In this document: in pieces, positions 49,475 through 57,471 of the stretch
Layout: each line of letters begins with the position of its first letter
Numbering within the stretch: position 1 is the stretch's first letter
Notes under the pieces: model-generated
The model's input: only the letters and a program-made list of their open reading frames with translations
What the model was told of the DNA's origin: nothing
Database searches by the model: none
Made by a program: the position numbers and the translations under genes
DNA from: Palsa-504 sp050011155
Lineage (GTDB): Bacteria > Actinomycetota > Actinomycetes > Streptosporangiales > Streptosporangiaceae
DNA: 64,000 bases
Reading direction: 5' to 3'
Assembly: GCA_050011155.1 (NCBI GenBank)
Contig: JBEKJP010000020.1
Coordinates: forward strand, 4,899-68,898

Positions 49475-51136
49475 ATGGACGGAGCGTCGCGAACCTGGGT
49501 GGACAGGCTTCCGCTTATAGTGCTCGCGGTACTCGCCGCCGGGTTCCTCGCCCTCGGCGTGGCCGAGGCGTGGGCCGACGCGCCCACGTTCGACGAGCCG
49601 GTCTACGTGTCGGCCGGCCTGGCCGCCGTGCTGCACCACGATGTGACCCTCAACGACGAGCATCCGCCGCTCCCCAAGATCCTGGCCGTCCTCCCCGTCC
49701 TGTTCACTCACCCGGTCGGGCCGGCCAACGGGCGATGGTCAGGCAACGACGAACTCCGCTACGGCGCCCGCTTCACCGCGGCCCAGCTCGCGGCCGGGAA
49801 GCTGCGCAGCGTCACGTTCGCCGCCCGGCTGGTCCCGCTGGCCGAGACTGCGGCCGTCGCGTTCGTGCTCTTCGGCGTCGCCGGCGAACTGGCCGGCCCG
49901 GTCGCGGGCGGCCTGGCCGGAGCGCTATGGCTGGCCTCGCCCCTGGTCCTCGGCCTCGGCCACCTCGACGGCACCGACGTCCCGTTCGCACTCGGGGTGA
50001 CGCTGAGCTCGTGGGCGCTGCTGCGCTGGCTGCGGCGACGTGACACCAGGACGCTGGCCGGGCTGGGACTCGGCCTCGCCGCCGCGGCGGAAACACAGGT
50101 CACGGGCCTGCTCGTGGTGGCGGCGGCCCTGGCTGTCGTCATCGGGGCGCAATGGCGGTCCGGTGTCGTGCGGGCGTTCGCGCAGGCCGGGCTGGCTGGG
50201 CTGATCGCCTGGGCAGTGGTCTGGGCGGTCTACATCGCCATCGACCCGGCGATGGTGTGGCAACTGCCCACGCTGGTACCACGGCCGTATCTCGACGGCA
50301 TCCGCTATCTCGCCGCGCACGACACCACCAGCTCGGCCGCTTATGTCGACGGCATCGCGTACACCGGCGGCCGGTGGTGGTTCTGGCCGCTGAGCCTGGT
50401 GATCAAGTGGCCGCTGACGGCCCTGCCGCTGCTGGTGGCGGGGGCCATCGGGTGCCTGCGGCTGCCGCGGGGCCCGCGCTGGCGGGCCGGGGTCGCGGTC
50501 GGCCTGCCCGCGGTCCTGCTCACTGCGTTCACCTTGACCATGCCCAAGGACGTGGGAGTCCGCTATCTGCTGCCAGTGCTGGCCCTGTGGGCCGCCGCCG
50601 CGGCCAGCGGGATCGTCGCGGTGCTCGGCGCCGTCAGCGGGACGGCGCGGAAACGACTGGCCGGAGCGGTCGTGGCCGTGCTGCTCGGAACGGCGGTGCT
50701 CAGCACGGCCACCTCGTTCCCGCGGTCCCTCGCGTGGACGGCCTGGCCGTTCCGGCCGGGCTACGCGGTGGCGACCGATTCCGACGTGGACTGGGGGCAG
50801 GGCCTTTACGCGCTGCGTGCCTGGAGCGCGGGCCGGGATCCGTGGGTGGCTTATTTCGGGCCCCGCGGCATCGCCGCGTCCGGCATCCCCGGCGCCCGGC
50901 CGCTGCTCGGTGCCGCGCCGGCCCGCGTGGACGGCTGGGTGGCGGCCTCGGTGACCGCTCTCAACAGCGCCAACCGCCCCGCGCTGAGCTGGCTGCGCGC
51001 CTGGTGCCCGGTCGCGATCCTGGACGGGACGATCCTCGTCTACCACTTCAGGCAGCCCCCGGCGGCCGTGGTGACCGGGCCGGCTCCGGCCCGGCCGGCC
51101 GCGCTGTGTCCCGGCCAGTGGAGCTCGATTCGCTAG
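49475..51136 (+). CDS. Membrane glycosyltransferase (PMT/ArnT-like, GT-C fold)
   Basis: The 553-residue protein has about 11-12 hydrophobic segments and GT-C features: an acidic pair in the first periplasmic loop (PTFDEPVYVSAG) and DEHPPLPKILA after helix 2. It probably transfers a sugar from a polyprenyl-phosphate donor on the outer face of the membrane. The C-terminal third contains DSDVDWGQGLYALRAW, typical of bacterial PMT-like proteins. Acceptor and sugar are unknown. It is divergent from the DUF4395 gene. Confidence 0.78.
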   Translation: MDGASRTWVDRLPLIVLAVLAAGFLALGVAEAWADAPTFDEPVYVSAGLAAVLHHDVTLNDEHPPLPKILAVLPVLFTHPVGPANGRWSGNDELRYGARFTAAQLAAGKLRSVTFAARLVPLAETAAVAFVLFGVAGELAGPVAGGLAGALWLASPLVLGLGHLDGTDVPFALGVTLSSWALLRWLRRRDTRTLAGLGLGLAAAAETQVTGLLVVAAALAVVIGAQWRSGVVRAFAQAGLAGLIAWAVVWAVYIAIDPAMVWQLPTLVPRPYLDGIRYLAAHDTTSSAAYVDGIAYTGGRWWFWPLSLVIKWPLTALPLLVAGAIGCLRLPRGPRWRAGVAVGLPAVLLTAFTLTMPKDVGVRYLLPVLALWAAAAASGIVAVLGAVSGTARKRLAGAVVAVLLGTAVLSTATSFPRSLAWTAWPFRPGYAVATDSDVDWGQGLYALRAWSAGRDPWVAYFGPRGIAASGIPGARPLLGAAPARVDGWVAASVTALNSANRPALSWLRAWCPVAILDGTILVYHFRQPPAAVVTGPAPARPAALCPGQWSSIR

Positions 51137-51265
51137 GCCTGCGGGCCGTCCGCTCGCGTGAACGGCTTGTGAACGAACGGTTATCCTCTCTTTACCTATA
51201 AATCCGATAGGAAAATTGGGTTATTGCTACAGTAGTGCCCCTGCCGGCCTGAGGGGACGTTGAGT

Positions 51266-52363
51266 ATGTCCAGGATTCACGCTTCGCTGAGGTTTGCTCG
51301 CCGCCCCGGCCCGCTGGTCGTTCTCTCCCTCGCCTACCTGCTGGCGGTGTCGGGCCTGATGATCTGGCGCGGCATCTCGGTATCGCCTGACTACCTGCTG
51401 CTGATCGTGGTGCCCGTGGCCGTGCTGAGCGGGCGGTTCCTGGGGTTCCTGCGGGACTGGGTGCCGTTCGTCGCCTTGTTCCTCGGCTACGAGGCGCTGC
51501 GTGGCATCGCCCCGAAGGCGGGCTTCCCGCGCCATTACGGCTTCGTGATCAGCCTGGACAAGCTGATGTTCGGCGGCGTGGACCCCAGCCAGTGGCTGCA
51601 GGCGCACCTGGGCTCGCTGCACTGGCTGGCCGTCGCGTGCACCGTCGTCTACTTCTGCCACTTCGTCATCCCGGTCGCGGTCGGCATGGTGCTGTGGCTG
51701 ACCGACCGGGTGCAGTTCCTGCGCTACACGGCCGCGTTGCTCGCGATGTCCTTCGCGGGCTTCGTCGTCTTCGTGATCCTGCCGGTAGCGCCACCCTGGC
51801 TGGCGGCCCACCATCACCTGCTGTCCGGCGTGCGTTCGCTGATCGCCCTGCCCAGCGCGGTGAGCCCGTACTACAAGTCGCTCGACCCCGACGTGGCGGC
51901 GGCCTTCCCGTCCCTGCACGCGGCTTACCCGCTGCTGGCCGCGCTCGCGCTGTGGCCAGTCGCGCGCCGCGGCGCGCTGGCCGCCTTCGCCTGGTCGGGG
52001 GCGGTCTGGTTCAGCGTCGTGTACCTCGGTCAGCACTACGTGACCGACGTGCTCGGCGGCATCGTGTTCGCCGCGGGCACCTGGCTGGTCATGACCAGGA
52101 TCGTGGTCCGGCTACCAGTGGTCGACGTGCAGCACGTCCGCCAGCGGCCGGCGCTCGGCCGGGCGGAAGGTGTCGCCGGTGTAGTAGGCGGTGGGGATCA
52201 GGACGCCCTGGCGGACGTCACCGGGCAGCCCGAGCAGGTCGGCGATCTCGGTCTCGTACTGCAGGTGCAGCGTGGTCCAGGCGGTGCCGAGGCCCCGGGT
52301 CCGGCAGGCCAGCATGTAGCTCCACGCGGCGGGCAGCAGCGATCCCCACAGCCCGGCCTGTGA
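51266..52363 (+). CDS. PAP2-family membrane phosphatase/transferase with antisense tail
   Basis: The protein resembles inositol-phosphoceramide-synthase-type PAP2 enzymes: AAFPSLHAAYPLLAALALWP (His of motif C2) and VVYLGQHYVTDVLGG (His/Asp of motif C3), with six or so helices. The membrane domain ends near residue 280 (about 52100). The remaining 85 residues are hydrophilic, Gln/Gly-rich and read antisense through the convergent nitroreductase gene (252-bp overlap), so they may be an artefact of a lost stop. ATG 51266 fits GAGGGG better than TTG 51260. Confidence 0.75.
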   Translation: MSRIHASLRFARRPGPLVVLSLAYLLAVSGLMIWRGISVSPDYLLLIVVPVAVLSGRFLGFLRDWVPFVALFLGYEALRGIAPKAGFPRHYGFVISLDKLMFGGVDPSQWLQAHLGSLHWLAVACTVVYFCHFVIPVAVGMVLWLTDRVQFLRYTAALLAMSFAGFVVFVILPVAPPWLAAHHHLLSGVRSLIALPSAVSPYYKSLDPDVAAAFPSLHAAYPLLAALALWPVARRGALAAFAWSGAVWFSVVYLGQHYVTDVLGGIVFAAGTWLVMTRIVVRLPVVDVQHVRQRPALGRAEGVAGVVGGGDQDALADVTGQPEQVGDLGLVLQVQRGPGGAEAPGPAGQHVAPRGGQQRSPQPGL

Positions 52364-52753
52364 TCCCCCGTCCGGCCAGGCGGGCCGCACCGTGATGCAC
52401 GGGATCACCAGGACCGGTACCTGGCCCATGTGCTGGGCCAGGTACGCGCTGCTGCTGCCCACCCGGGCCATGAGCCCGCTGCCGGTGGCCCGGCTCGGGT
52501 CGGCGGCGGCCGCGCTGGCCAGGTAGGGCTCGGCCGAGCGCCGGTAGAAGTCCCCGATCCGCGCGCGCACCTGCGGGTCGGTCACCACGATCCAGTGCCA
52601 GCCCTGGCGCATGCCGCCGCTCGGCGCCTGCAGCGCGAGTTCCAGGCACTCCTTCACCAGGTCGAGCGGCACGGGACGGGTCAGGTCCAGGCGCTTGCGC
52701 ACGGACCGGGTAGTGGTCAGCAGTTCGTCAGGCGTCAGCGTCACACGACGCAT
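52112..52753 (-). CDS. Nitroreductase-family oxidoreductase
   Basis: This 213-residue flavoprotein matches the nitroreductase family: LLTTTRSVRKRLDLTRPVP at the FMN-binding N-terminus, ECLELALQAPSGGMRQGWHWIVV, and RGLGTAWTTLHLQYE then LGLPGDV. It reduces nitro or other unsaturated compounds with NAD(P)H. It overlaps the upstream TetR gene by 26 bp, so that regulator probably controls it. Confidence 0.87.
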   Translation of the reverse strand: MRRVTLTPDELLTTTRSVRKRLDLTRPVPLDLVKECLELALQAPSGGMRQGWHWIVVTDPQVRARIGDFYRRSAEPYLASAAAADPSRATGSGLMARVGSSSAYLAQHMGQVPVLVIPCITVRPAWPDGGSQAGLWGSLLPAAWSYMLACRTRGLGTAWTTLHLQYETEIADLLGLPGDVRQGVLIPTAYYTGDTFRPAERRPLADVLHVDHW

Positions 52754-53318
52754 GATCGCATACCAGGGCGGCGAGGAAGCTGTCGGCGGCGTCCTGGACC
52801 CGGTCCCGGTCGCCGGTGGTGAGCAGGTCGAGGAGCAGCCCGCGGATTGTCGCGATCACCAGCGTGGCCGTGCGGGCTGCCGTCGCCGGGTCGGTGCCTG
52901 GTCCCTGCGCGTCGACCAGGGCGGCCAGCCAGCGGGCCACCACCTGGTCCAGGAACCCGGTGAAGTCCCGCGGTGCCTGCAGGGCACGTCCGTAGGCCGC
53001 GAAGAACAGCCGGAACTCCGGTTCCCGGCGCGGATCGGAGCTCCGGGTCCAGACCGCCCGCGCCGCGGCCGCCAGGTCGGGCTGCGGGCCGAGTGCGTCG
53101 CTGGTGGCCTCGAAGATGCGCTCCCGCAGCCGCCCGAGGATGGCCTCGAGCAGCTGCTCCTTGGCGCCGAAGCGATGCACCAGCGTGGTGGGCGATACCC
53201 CGAGGGCGGTCGCGACCGGCCGCCACGACAGGTCGGAGAACCCGTGCTCGACCGTGTAGTCGACCACCGCGTCGAGCAGTTCGGCCCGCCGCTGATGGTC
53301 CACGGGGCGTCCCGCCAT
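52728..53318 (-). CDS. TetR-family transcriptional regulator
   Basis: The 196-residue protein has an N-terminal TetR helix-turn-helix (LLDAVVDYTVEHGFSDLSWRPVATALGVSPTTLVHRFGAKEQLL) and a helical ligand domain. ATG 53318 is preceded by GAGGAGG; the frame from 53336 adds six residues. It is the first gene of an operon with the nitroreductase. The ligand is unknown. Confidence 0.85.
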   Translation of the reverse strand: MAGRPVDHQRRAELLDAVVDYTVEHGFSDLSWRPVATALGVSPTTLVHRFGAKEQLLEAILGRLRERIFEATSDALGPQPDLAAAARAVWTRSSDPRREPEFRLFFAAYGRALQAPRDFTGFLDQVVARWLAALVDAQGPGTDPATAARTATLVIATIRGLLLDLLTTGDRDRVQDAADSFLAALVCDHASCDADA

Positions 53319-53871
53319 CGCTGCCTCCTCGGCCACCGTCGGCCGGCTCGACCTGCGCTTTGCCGGCAGTTCCGGGGGTTATGGCACCCGCAGCGGCCAA
53401 CAAACCCGGGGCTTCGCGTGATCGCAGGCGCGGCGATGGGACGCCGAAGGGCTTGAGGTAATCATGGTGCTCGCGATGCACGCTGCGATGCGTGGCCGCA
53501 CTACGTGATCGGCCTGACGGCCGATCTTCCGTTAGTTTCGGTCGCTGGGGCAACCAAAACTGACGAACGATCCCGAAGTGTGGGACGGGCGGTTTCAGTG
53601 TGGCTGGCGGGACTGGCGCGGCCGAGCCGCCACCCTCCGCGAACGCCGCTCCTCGTAACCGACCGGCCGCCGCGCACGGCAGTGGCGGAGGGTGCCAGGG
53701 TGGCGTGCTTGCCGGCCAGCTCGACGCCCGGCCCCGACGAGCCGGGGACGACCGCGGGCAGCCGGGCCCGTTCGGCCTGATTAGGCTCTTTCTCGGGACC
53801 GGAGTGGCGGGTGAGCACCAAGGACTCTGTAACTATGGCTTCTTGTCGGAAGTCGGGGAAGGGGACCAGGC
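53319..53871. other. Long intergenic region, no supported gene
   Basis: This 553-bp stretch holds open frames on both strands (53501-53887 minus and 53505-53780 plus, overlapping), but both are Arg/Ser/Thr/Pro-rich and lack family motifs. It must contain the TetR promoter and that of the monooxygenase at 53872, whose start has GGGGACC upstream. I see no known riboswitch core. Confidence 0.4.
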
Positions 53872-55191
53872 ATGAGCGCACGGCCACTGCACTTCAACGC
53901 CTTCATCTGGCCGAACGGCTATCACGAGTCCGCCTGGCGCGTCGTCGAGGACGACGTCCGCGGCGTCCTCGGGCTGGCCTACTACGCTGACATCGGCCGG
54001 ATCGCCGAACGCGGCCTGATGGATTCGATCTTCCTGGCCGACAACATCGCCATCGCCGAGTACCGCGCCACGCACCTGCCGCAGACGCAATTCGACCCGA
54101 TCTCGGTGCTCTCGGCGCTGGCCGCCGTCACCAGCCGCATCGGGCTGATCGGGACGGGCTCGACGACCTACAGCAAGCCGTGGGAGCTCGCGCGCCGGTT
54201 CGCGACGCTGGATCATCTCAGCGGCGGCCGGGCCGGGTGGAACATCGTCACCACGGTCACGCCGCTGGCCGCGGCGAACTTCGGTGAACCCGCCCATCCT
54301 GGCCACGCCGACCGGTACGCGCGCGCTCATGAGTTCGTCGAGGTCGTGCTGCGCGCGTGGGACAGCTGGGAGGACGACGCGGTTGTCGGCGACCGTGAGC
54401 GCGGCGTGTGGGCCGACCGCGGCAAGCTGCACGCCCCGCACTTCCACGGCCAGTACTACGACGCCGAGGGAGTCCTGCCGTTCCCCCGCTCCCCGCAAGG
54501 CTGGCCGGTGCTCGTCCAGGCCGGGCAGTCCGCGGCCGGCGTCGGGCTGGCCGCGCGGTACGCCGAGCTGGTGTTCTCCGGGCCGCCGTCGCTCGCGTCG
54601 GCGGTCGCCTTCCGGACCAACCTGCACGCTCAGGTCACCGCCGCCGGACGGGACCCGGCGCACGTGCTCGTCCTGCCCGCGCTGATGGTGACCCTGGGCG
54701 GCACCGAGGCCGAGGCCCAGGCGCGGGCCCGGCGGCTGGAAGAGCTGGCGAGCCCGGAGTTCCGCTGGCAGAACGCGCTGTACACCGCCGGGCTTGACCC
54801 GGACGCCTTCGACCCGGACGCGCCGCTGCCGGCCAAGCTCTGGGACGGGCCATCGGCACCGTCAAGCCGCGCGGAGCAGCTGTACGCGGCCGCGCGGGCG
54901 CGGCCGGATGTTTCGCTGCGCGAGCTCGCCCAGCAGGTGACCGGCGGCGCGGGACAGTCGCATTTCGTCGGGACCCCTGAGCAGCTCGCCGACCAGGTAA
55001 TCGCCTGGCAGGACGCGGGCGCCGTCGACGGGTTCACGATCATGGGCTCGACGCTGCCGTACGAGCTGGCCGCGTTCGCCGACCACGTCGTGCCCATCCT
55101 GCAGCGCCGGGGCCGGTTCCGCACCGAGTACACCGGCCCCACGCTGCGCGACCACCTCGGGCTTCCGCGGCCGGACGTCCCTCAGAAGTAG
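53872..55191 (+). CDS. NtaA/SnaA/DszA-type flavin monooxygenase
   Basis: This 439-residue LLM enzyme matches the NtaA/SnaA/DszA group: LHFNAFIWPNGYHESAWRV at the start, GLMDSIFLADNIA, TQFDPISVLSALAAVTSRIGLIGTGSTTYSKPWELARRFATLDHLSGGRAGWNIVTT (in pieces), and WPVLVQAGQSAAG. Such enzymes use FMNH2 and O2 to cleave C-N or C-S bonds in compounds such as nitrilotriacetate or dibenzothiophene sulfone. No flavin reductase is adjacent; the one at 31670 could serve. The 3' end overlaps the convergent sigma-factor gene by 10 bp. Confidence 0.87.
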   Translation: MSARPLHFNAFIWPNGYHESAWRVVEDDVRGVLGLAYYADIGRIAERGLMDSIFLADNIAIAEYRATHLPQTQFDPISVLSALAAVTSRIGLIGTGSTTYSKPWELARRFATLDHLSGGRAGWNIVTTVTPLAAANFGEPAHPGHADRYARAHEFVEVVLRAWDSWEDDAVVGDRERGVWADRGKLHAPHFHGQYYDAEGVLPFPRSPQGWPVLVQAGQSAAGVGLAARYAELVFSGPPSLASAVAFRTNLHAQVTAAGRDPAHVLVLPALMVTLGGTEAEAQARARRLEELASPEFRWQNALYTAGLDPDAFDPDAPLPAKLWDGPSAPSSRAEQLYAAARARPDVSLRELAQQVTGGAGQSHFVGTPEQLADQVIAWQDAGAVDGFTIMGSTLPYELAAFADHVVPILQRRGRFRTEYTGPTLRDHLGLPRPDVPQK

Positions 55192-56144
55192 CCGCTGGCC
55201 GCCAGGCCGAAAGACGCGAAGACCTCGGCGTCGGCGAACACCGAATTCCGGCTGATGCCCGCGGCCGTCACGGTGAAGACCTGCAGCGTGTGCAGCTCGT
55301 AGCCGCTGTCCGCGCGCCGGTAGGCGGCGAACCCGGGCTGGCCGTTGGCCGCGACCGTCTCCAGGTGCCAGTCCGTCCCGGCCGCCGCGAAGACCCACTC
55401 CATGAACAGGCCGTAGTTGCCGGGACCGGTGAACCAGTTGATCATCGGCGGCATCTCCATGAGCACGTCCTCGGTGAGCAGCCGCTTGAGCCCCTCGACG
55501 TCGGCGCGCTCGAACGCCCGCATGTAGCGGTCGACCCAGGCGCGCTGCTCGGCGGCGGACGGCTCGCTGAGCGGTTCCGGCCTGACCCCGGCTTCCTTCA
55601 CCCGGGTCCGGGCCCGCTGCAGGGAACTGTTCACCGATACGACGGTCGTGCCGAGGATCTCCGCCGCCTCGGAGGCGGAGAAGCCGAGCACGTCACGCAG
55701 GATCAGCGCGCCGCGCTGACGCGCCGACAGGTGCTGCAGCGCGGCCGCGAACGCCAGGCGCAGGCTGCTGCGGTCGATCACGGCCCGAGCCGGATCGCCC
55801 GCGTCCAGCCACGAGTCAGGCAACGGCTGGAGCCAGGCGAGGTTCTCGCCCCGGACCAGCGGCCCGAGCGGGTCCGACGCGGCCACCAGACCCGATGGCA
55901 AGGGCCGGCGGCCGCGCACCGCCAAGGCGGTCAGGCAGGCGTTCGTCGCGATCCGGTAGAGCCAGGTGCGCAGCGAGCTGCGCGTCTCGTCGTACTGCTC
56001 CCGCGCCCGCCATGCCCTCAGGTACGTGTCCTGGACCAGGTCCTCGGCGTCGTGCGCCGAGCCGAGCATCCGGTAGCAGTACGCCAGCAGCTCCGTCCGG
56101 AACGGTTCGACCAGGCGGTCAAAGCCCTCGGTTTTCGCCGTCAC
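55182..56144 (-). CDS. ECF sigma factor with C-terminal SnoaL-like domain
   Basis: The 320-residue protein has sigma region 2 (LVEPFRTELLAYCYRMLGSAHDAEDLVQDTYLRAWR), region 4 (LPDSW...; HLSARQRGALILRDVLGFSASEAAEILGTTVVSVNSSLQRAR) and a C-terminal SnoaL-like tail (WVDRYMRAFERADVEGLKRLLTEDVLMEMPP, then FVWAAAG-type end). This is the layout of SigG/SigJ-like ECF groups that lack a classical anti-sigma factor and use the tail for control. GTG 56144 overlaps the preceding SnoaL-like gene by GTGA, so I prefer it to the longer start. Confidence 0.85.
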   Translation of the reverse strand: MTAKTEGFDRLVEPFRTELLAYCYRMLGSAHDAEDLVQDTYLRAWRAREQYDETRSSLRTWLYRIATNACLTALAVRGRRPLPSGLVAASDPLGPLVRGENLAWLQPLPDSWLDAGDPARAVIDRSSLRLAFAAALQHLSARQRGALILRDVLGFSASEAAEILGTTVVSVNSSLQRARTRVKEAGVRPEPLSEPSAAEQRAWVDRYMRAFERADVEGLKRLLTEDVLMEMPPMINWFTGPGNYGLFMEWVFAAAGTDWHLETVAANGQPGFAAYRRADSGYELHTLQVFTVTAAGISRNSVFADAEVFASFGLAASGYF

Positions 56145-56542
56145 GCCCGCGCTGGGCTGTTGTGATACGCCGCGATCAGCCACTTGCCGTCCCGCTTCTC
56201 GAAGACCCAGGTCGCGTTCACTTTAGCCGCGTCCGGAACCTCGGTCTGGCCGGGGAACAGAATGCCGGATTCGCTGACGACGATCGCGGCGTCGCGGCCG
56301 ACGAAACGCAGGCTGAGCTGCTTGTTGTAGGTCGAGGTGTCCTTGAGCGGCCCCGCGAAGGCCAGGGCCATGCCCGCGCGGATCACGTCCCGGCTGTCGC
56401 GGAGCGAGCCGGGCAGGATGGCGGTCGCGTCCGCGGTGTAGTCGGCGACCATGCCGTCGGCGTCGCCAGCCTCCCACGCCTTGTAGGAGTCGACCAGTAC
56501 GGCCTGGATGGCGGCCGCGTCGGCCGTGCGCATGTCTGACAT
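56141..56542 (-). CDS. SnoaL-like (SgcJ/EcaC family) protein
   Basis: This 133-residue protein fits the NTF2-like SgcJ/EcaC family: IQAVLVDSYKAWEAGDADGMVADYTADATAILPG, then KLIAAYHNSP-like end (KWLIAAYHNS). Such cone-fold proteins bind small molecules or catalyse isomerisations. It is coupled to the ECF sigma factor (GTGA), so it may sense a signal for it. Confidence 0.8.
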   Translation of the reverse strand: MSDMRTADAAAIQAVLVDSYKAWEAGDADGMVADYTADATAILPGSLRDSRDVIRAGMALAFAGPLKDTSTYNKQLSLRFVGRDAAIVVSESGILFPGQTEVPDAAKVNATWVFEKRDGKWLIAAYHNSPARA

Positions 56543-56643
56543 CGGATTCTCCCTCGTGATCGGTCCGGCCGGGGTGTTCCGGCGAACTCGTCAGTACATA
56601 CCGGCGGCGGGGGCGGAACTCATCGCGCCCGCTCATGTTCATG

Positions 56644-56682
56644 ACCGCGGGTTCGGTGTCGAGGGTGCACCGAACCCGCGGT
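56644..56682 (-). terminator. Strong 15-bp hairpin after the esterase gene
   Basis: ACCGCGGGTTCGGTG (56644-56658) and CACCGAACCCGCGGT (56668-56682) are perfectly complementary, with a 9-nt loop. The hairpin lies 22 bp downstream of the esterase stop on the minus strand and has no U-tract. Confidence 0.6.
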
Positions 56683-56703
56683 CCGTCGACGGTTGTGCGG
56701 CGG

Positions 56704-57399
56704 CTAGGGCTGGTCGTTCAGGCCCTGGGCGGCCTGGCTGATCACGGCGGCCGCGACCGCCGGACGCGAGACGTACACAGCGTGGCTGCCGGGTGTCTCG
56801 GTGACGACGGACTTGGCTCGCTCGGCCATGGCCCGCTGGGCGACGGGCGGGATCATGTGGTCGTCCGTGGCGACCAGGTACCAAGACGGCTTGCTGCGCC
56901 AGGCGGGCTCGGTGACCGCCCCGCCCAGCGCGGCCGCCGCCGCCGGGAGCTGGGAGTCGGCCATGAACGCGGCCAGTTTCTCGGGCACGTCGGCGGCGAA
57001 GGCCGCGGCGAACTTGTCCCGGTCCAGGAGCAGGAACCCGTTGACCGGCGGCAGGATCGGCGGCACCGGCGCGCCGGGCGGCGGGTCGGCGATCAGCGAG
57101 CTGACCGACTCCCCGGTGTCGGGCGCGAACGCCGTGATGTAGACGAGCGCGGCGACATCGGGATGGTTGCCTGCCTCGGTGATGACGGCTCCGCCGTAGG
57201 AATGGCCGACCAGCACGGCCGGGCCGTCGAGACTGTCGAGAACCTGGCGGGTGGCGGCGACGTCGCCGTCGAAGGAGAGGTTGGGAATCTGCACGACGGC
57301 GACCCGGTAGCCGTCGGCGGTGAGGTGATCGTAGACGCTCTGCCAGCCTGATCCGTCCACGAAGTTACCGTGCACGAGCACGATGTTCTTGATTGTCAT
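56704..57399 (-). CDS. Small alpha/beta hydrolase (salicylate-esterase-like)
   Basis: This 231-residue esterase starts MTIKNIVLVHGNFVDGSGW and has the elbow GHSYGGAV with catalytic Ser, an acid in LVATDDHMIPP and His in PGSHAVYVSRP. It belongs to the group of compact hydrolases without cap domain that resemble plant hydroxynitrile lyase/salicylate esterases. It is the last gene before a strong hairpin; the next gene upstream is the NB-ARC regulator. Confidence 0.85.
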   Translation of the reverse strand: MTIKNIVLVHGNFVDGSGWQSVYDHLTADGYRVAVVQIPNLSFDGDVAATRQVLDSLDGPAVLVGHSYGGAVITEAGNHPDVAALVYITAFAPDTGESVSSLIADPPPGAPVPPILPPVNGFLLLDRDKFAAAFAADVPEKLAAFMADSQLPAAAAALGGAVTEPAWRSKPSWYLVATDDHMIPPVAQRAMAERAKSVVTETPGSHAVYVSRPAVAAAVISQAAQGLNDQP

Positions 57400-57471
57400 G
57401 CGCGCAAGTCAACCGGCCGGGAATCGGCGGGACCACGCAGAACAGCACGCAGAAGTACCGACGCCGACAGG

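Noticed and set aside
53501..53887. 128-codon minus-strand frame in the intergenic gap
   Set aside because: It overlaps an equally long plus-strand frame, has no recognisable domain and has biased Arg/Thr/Ser composition.
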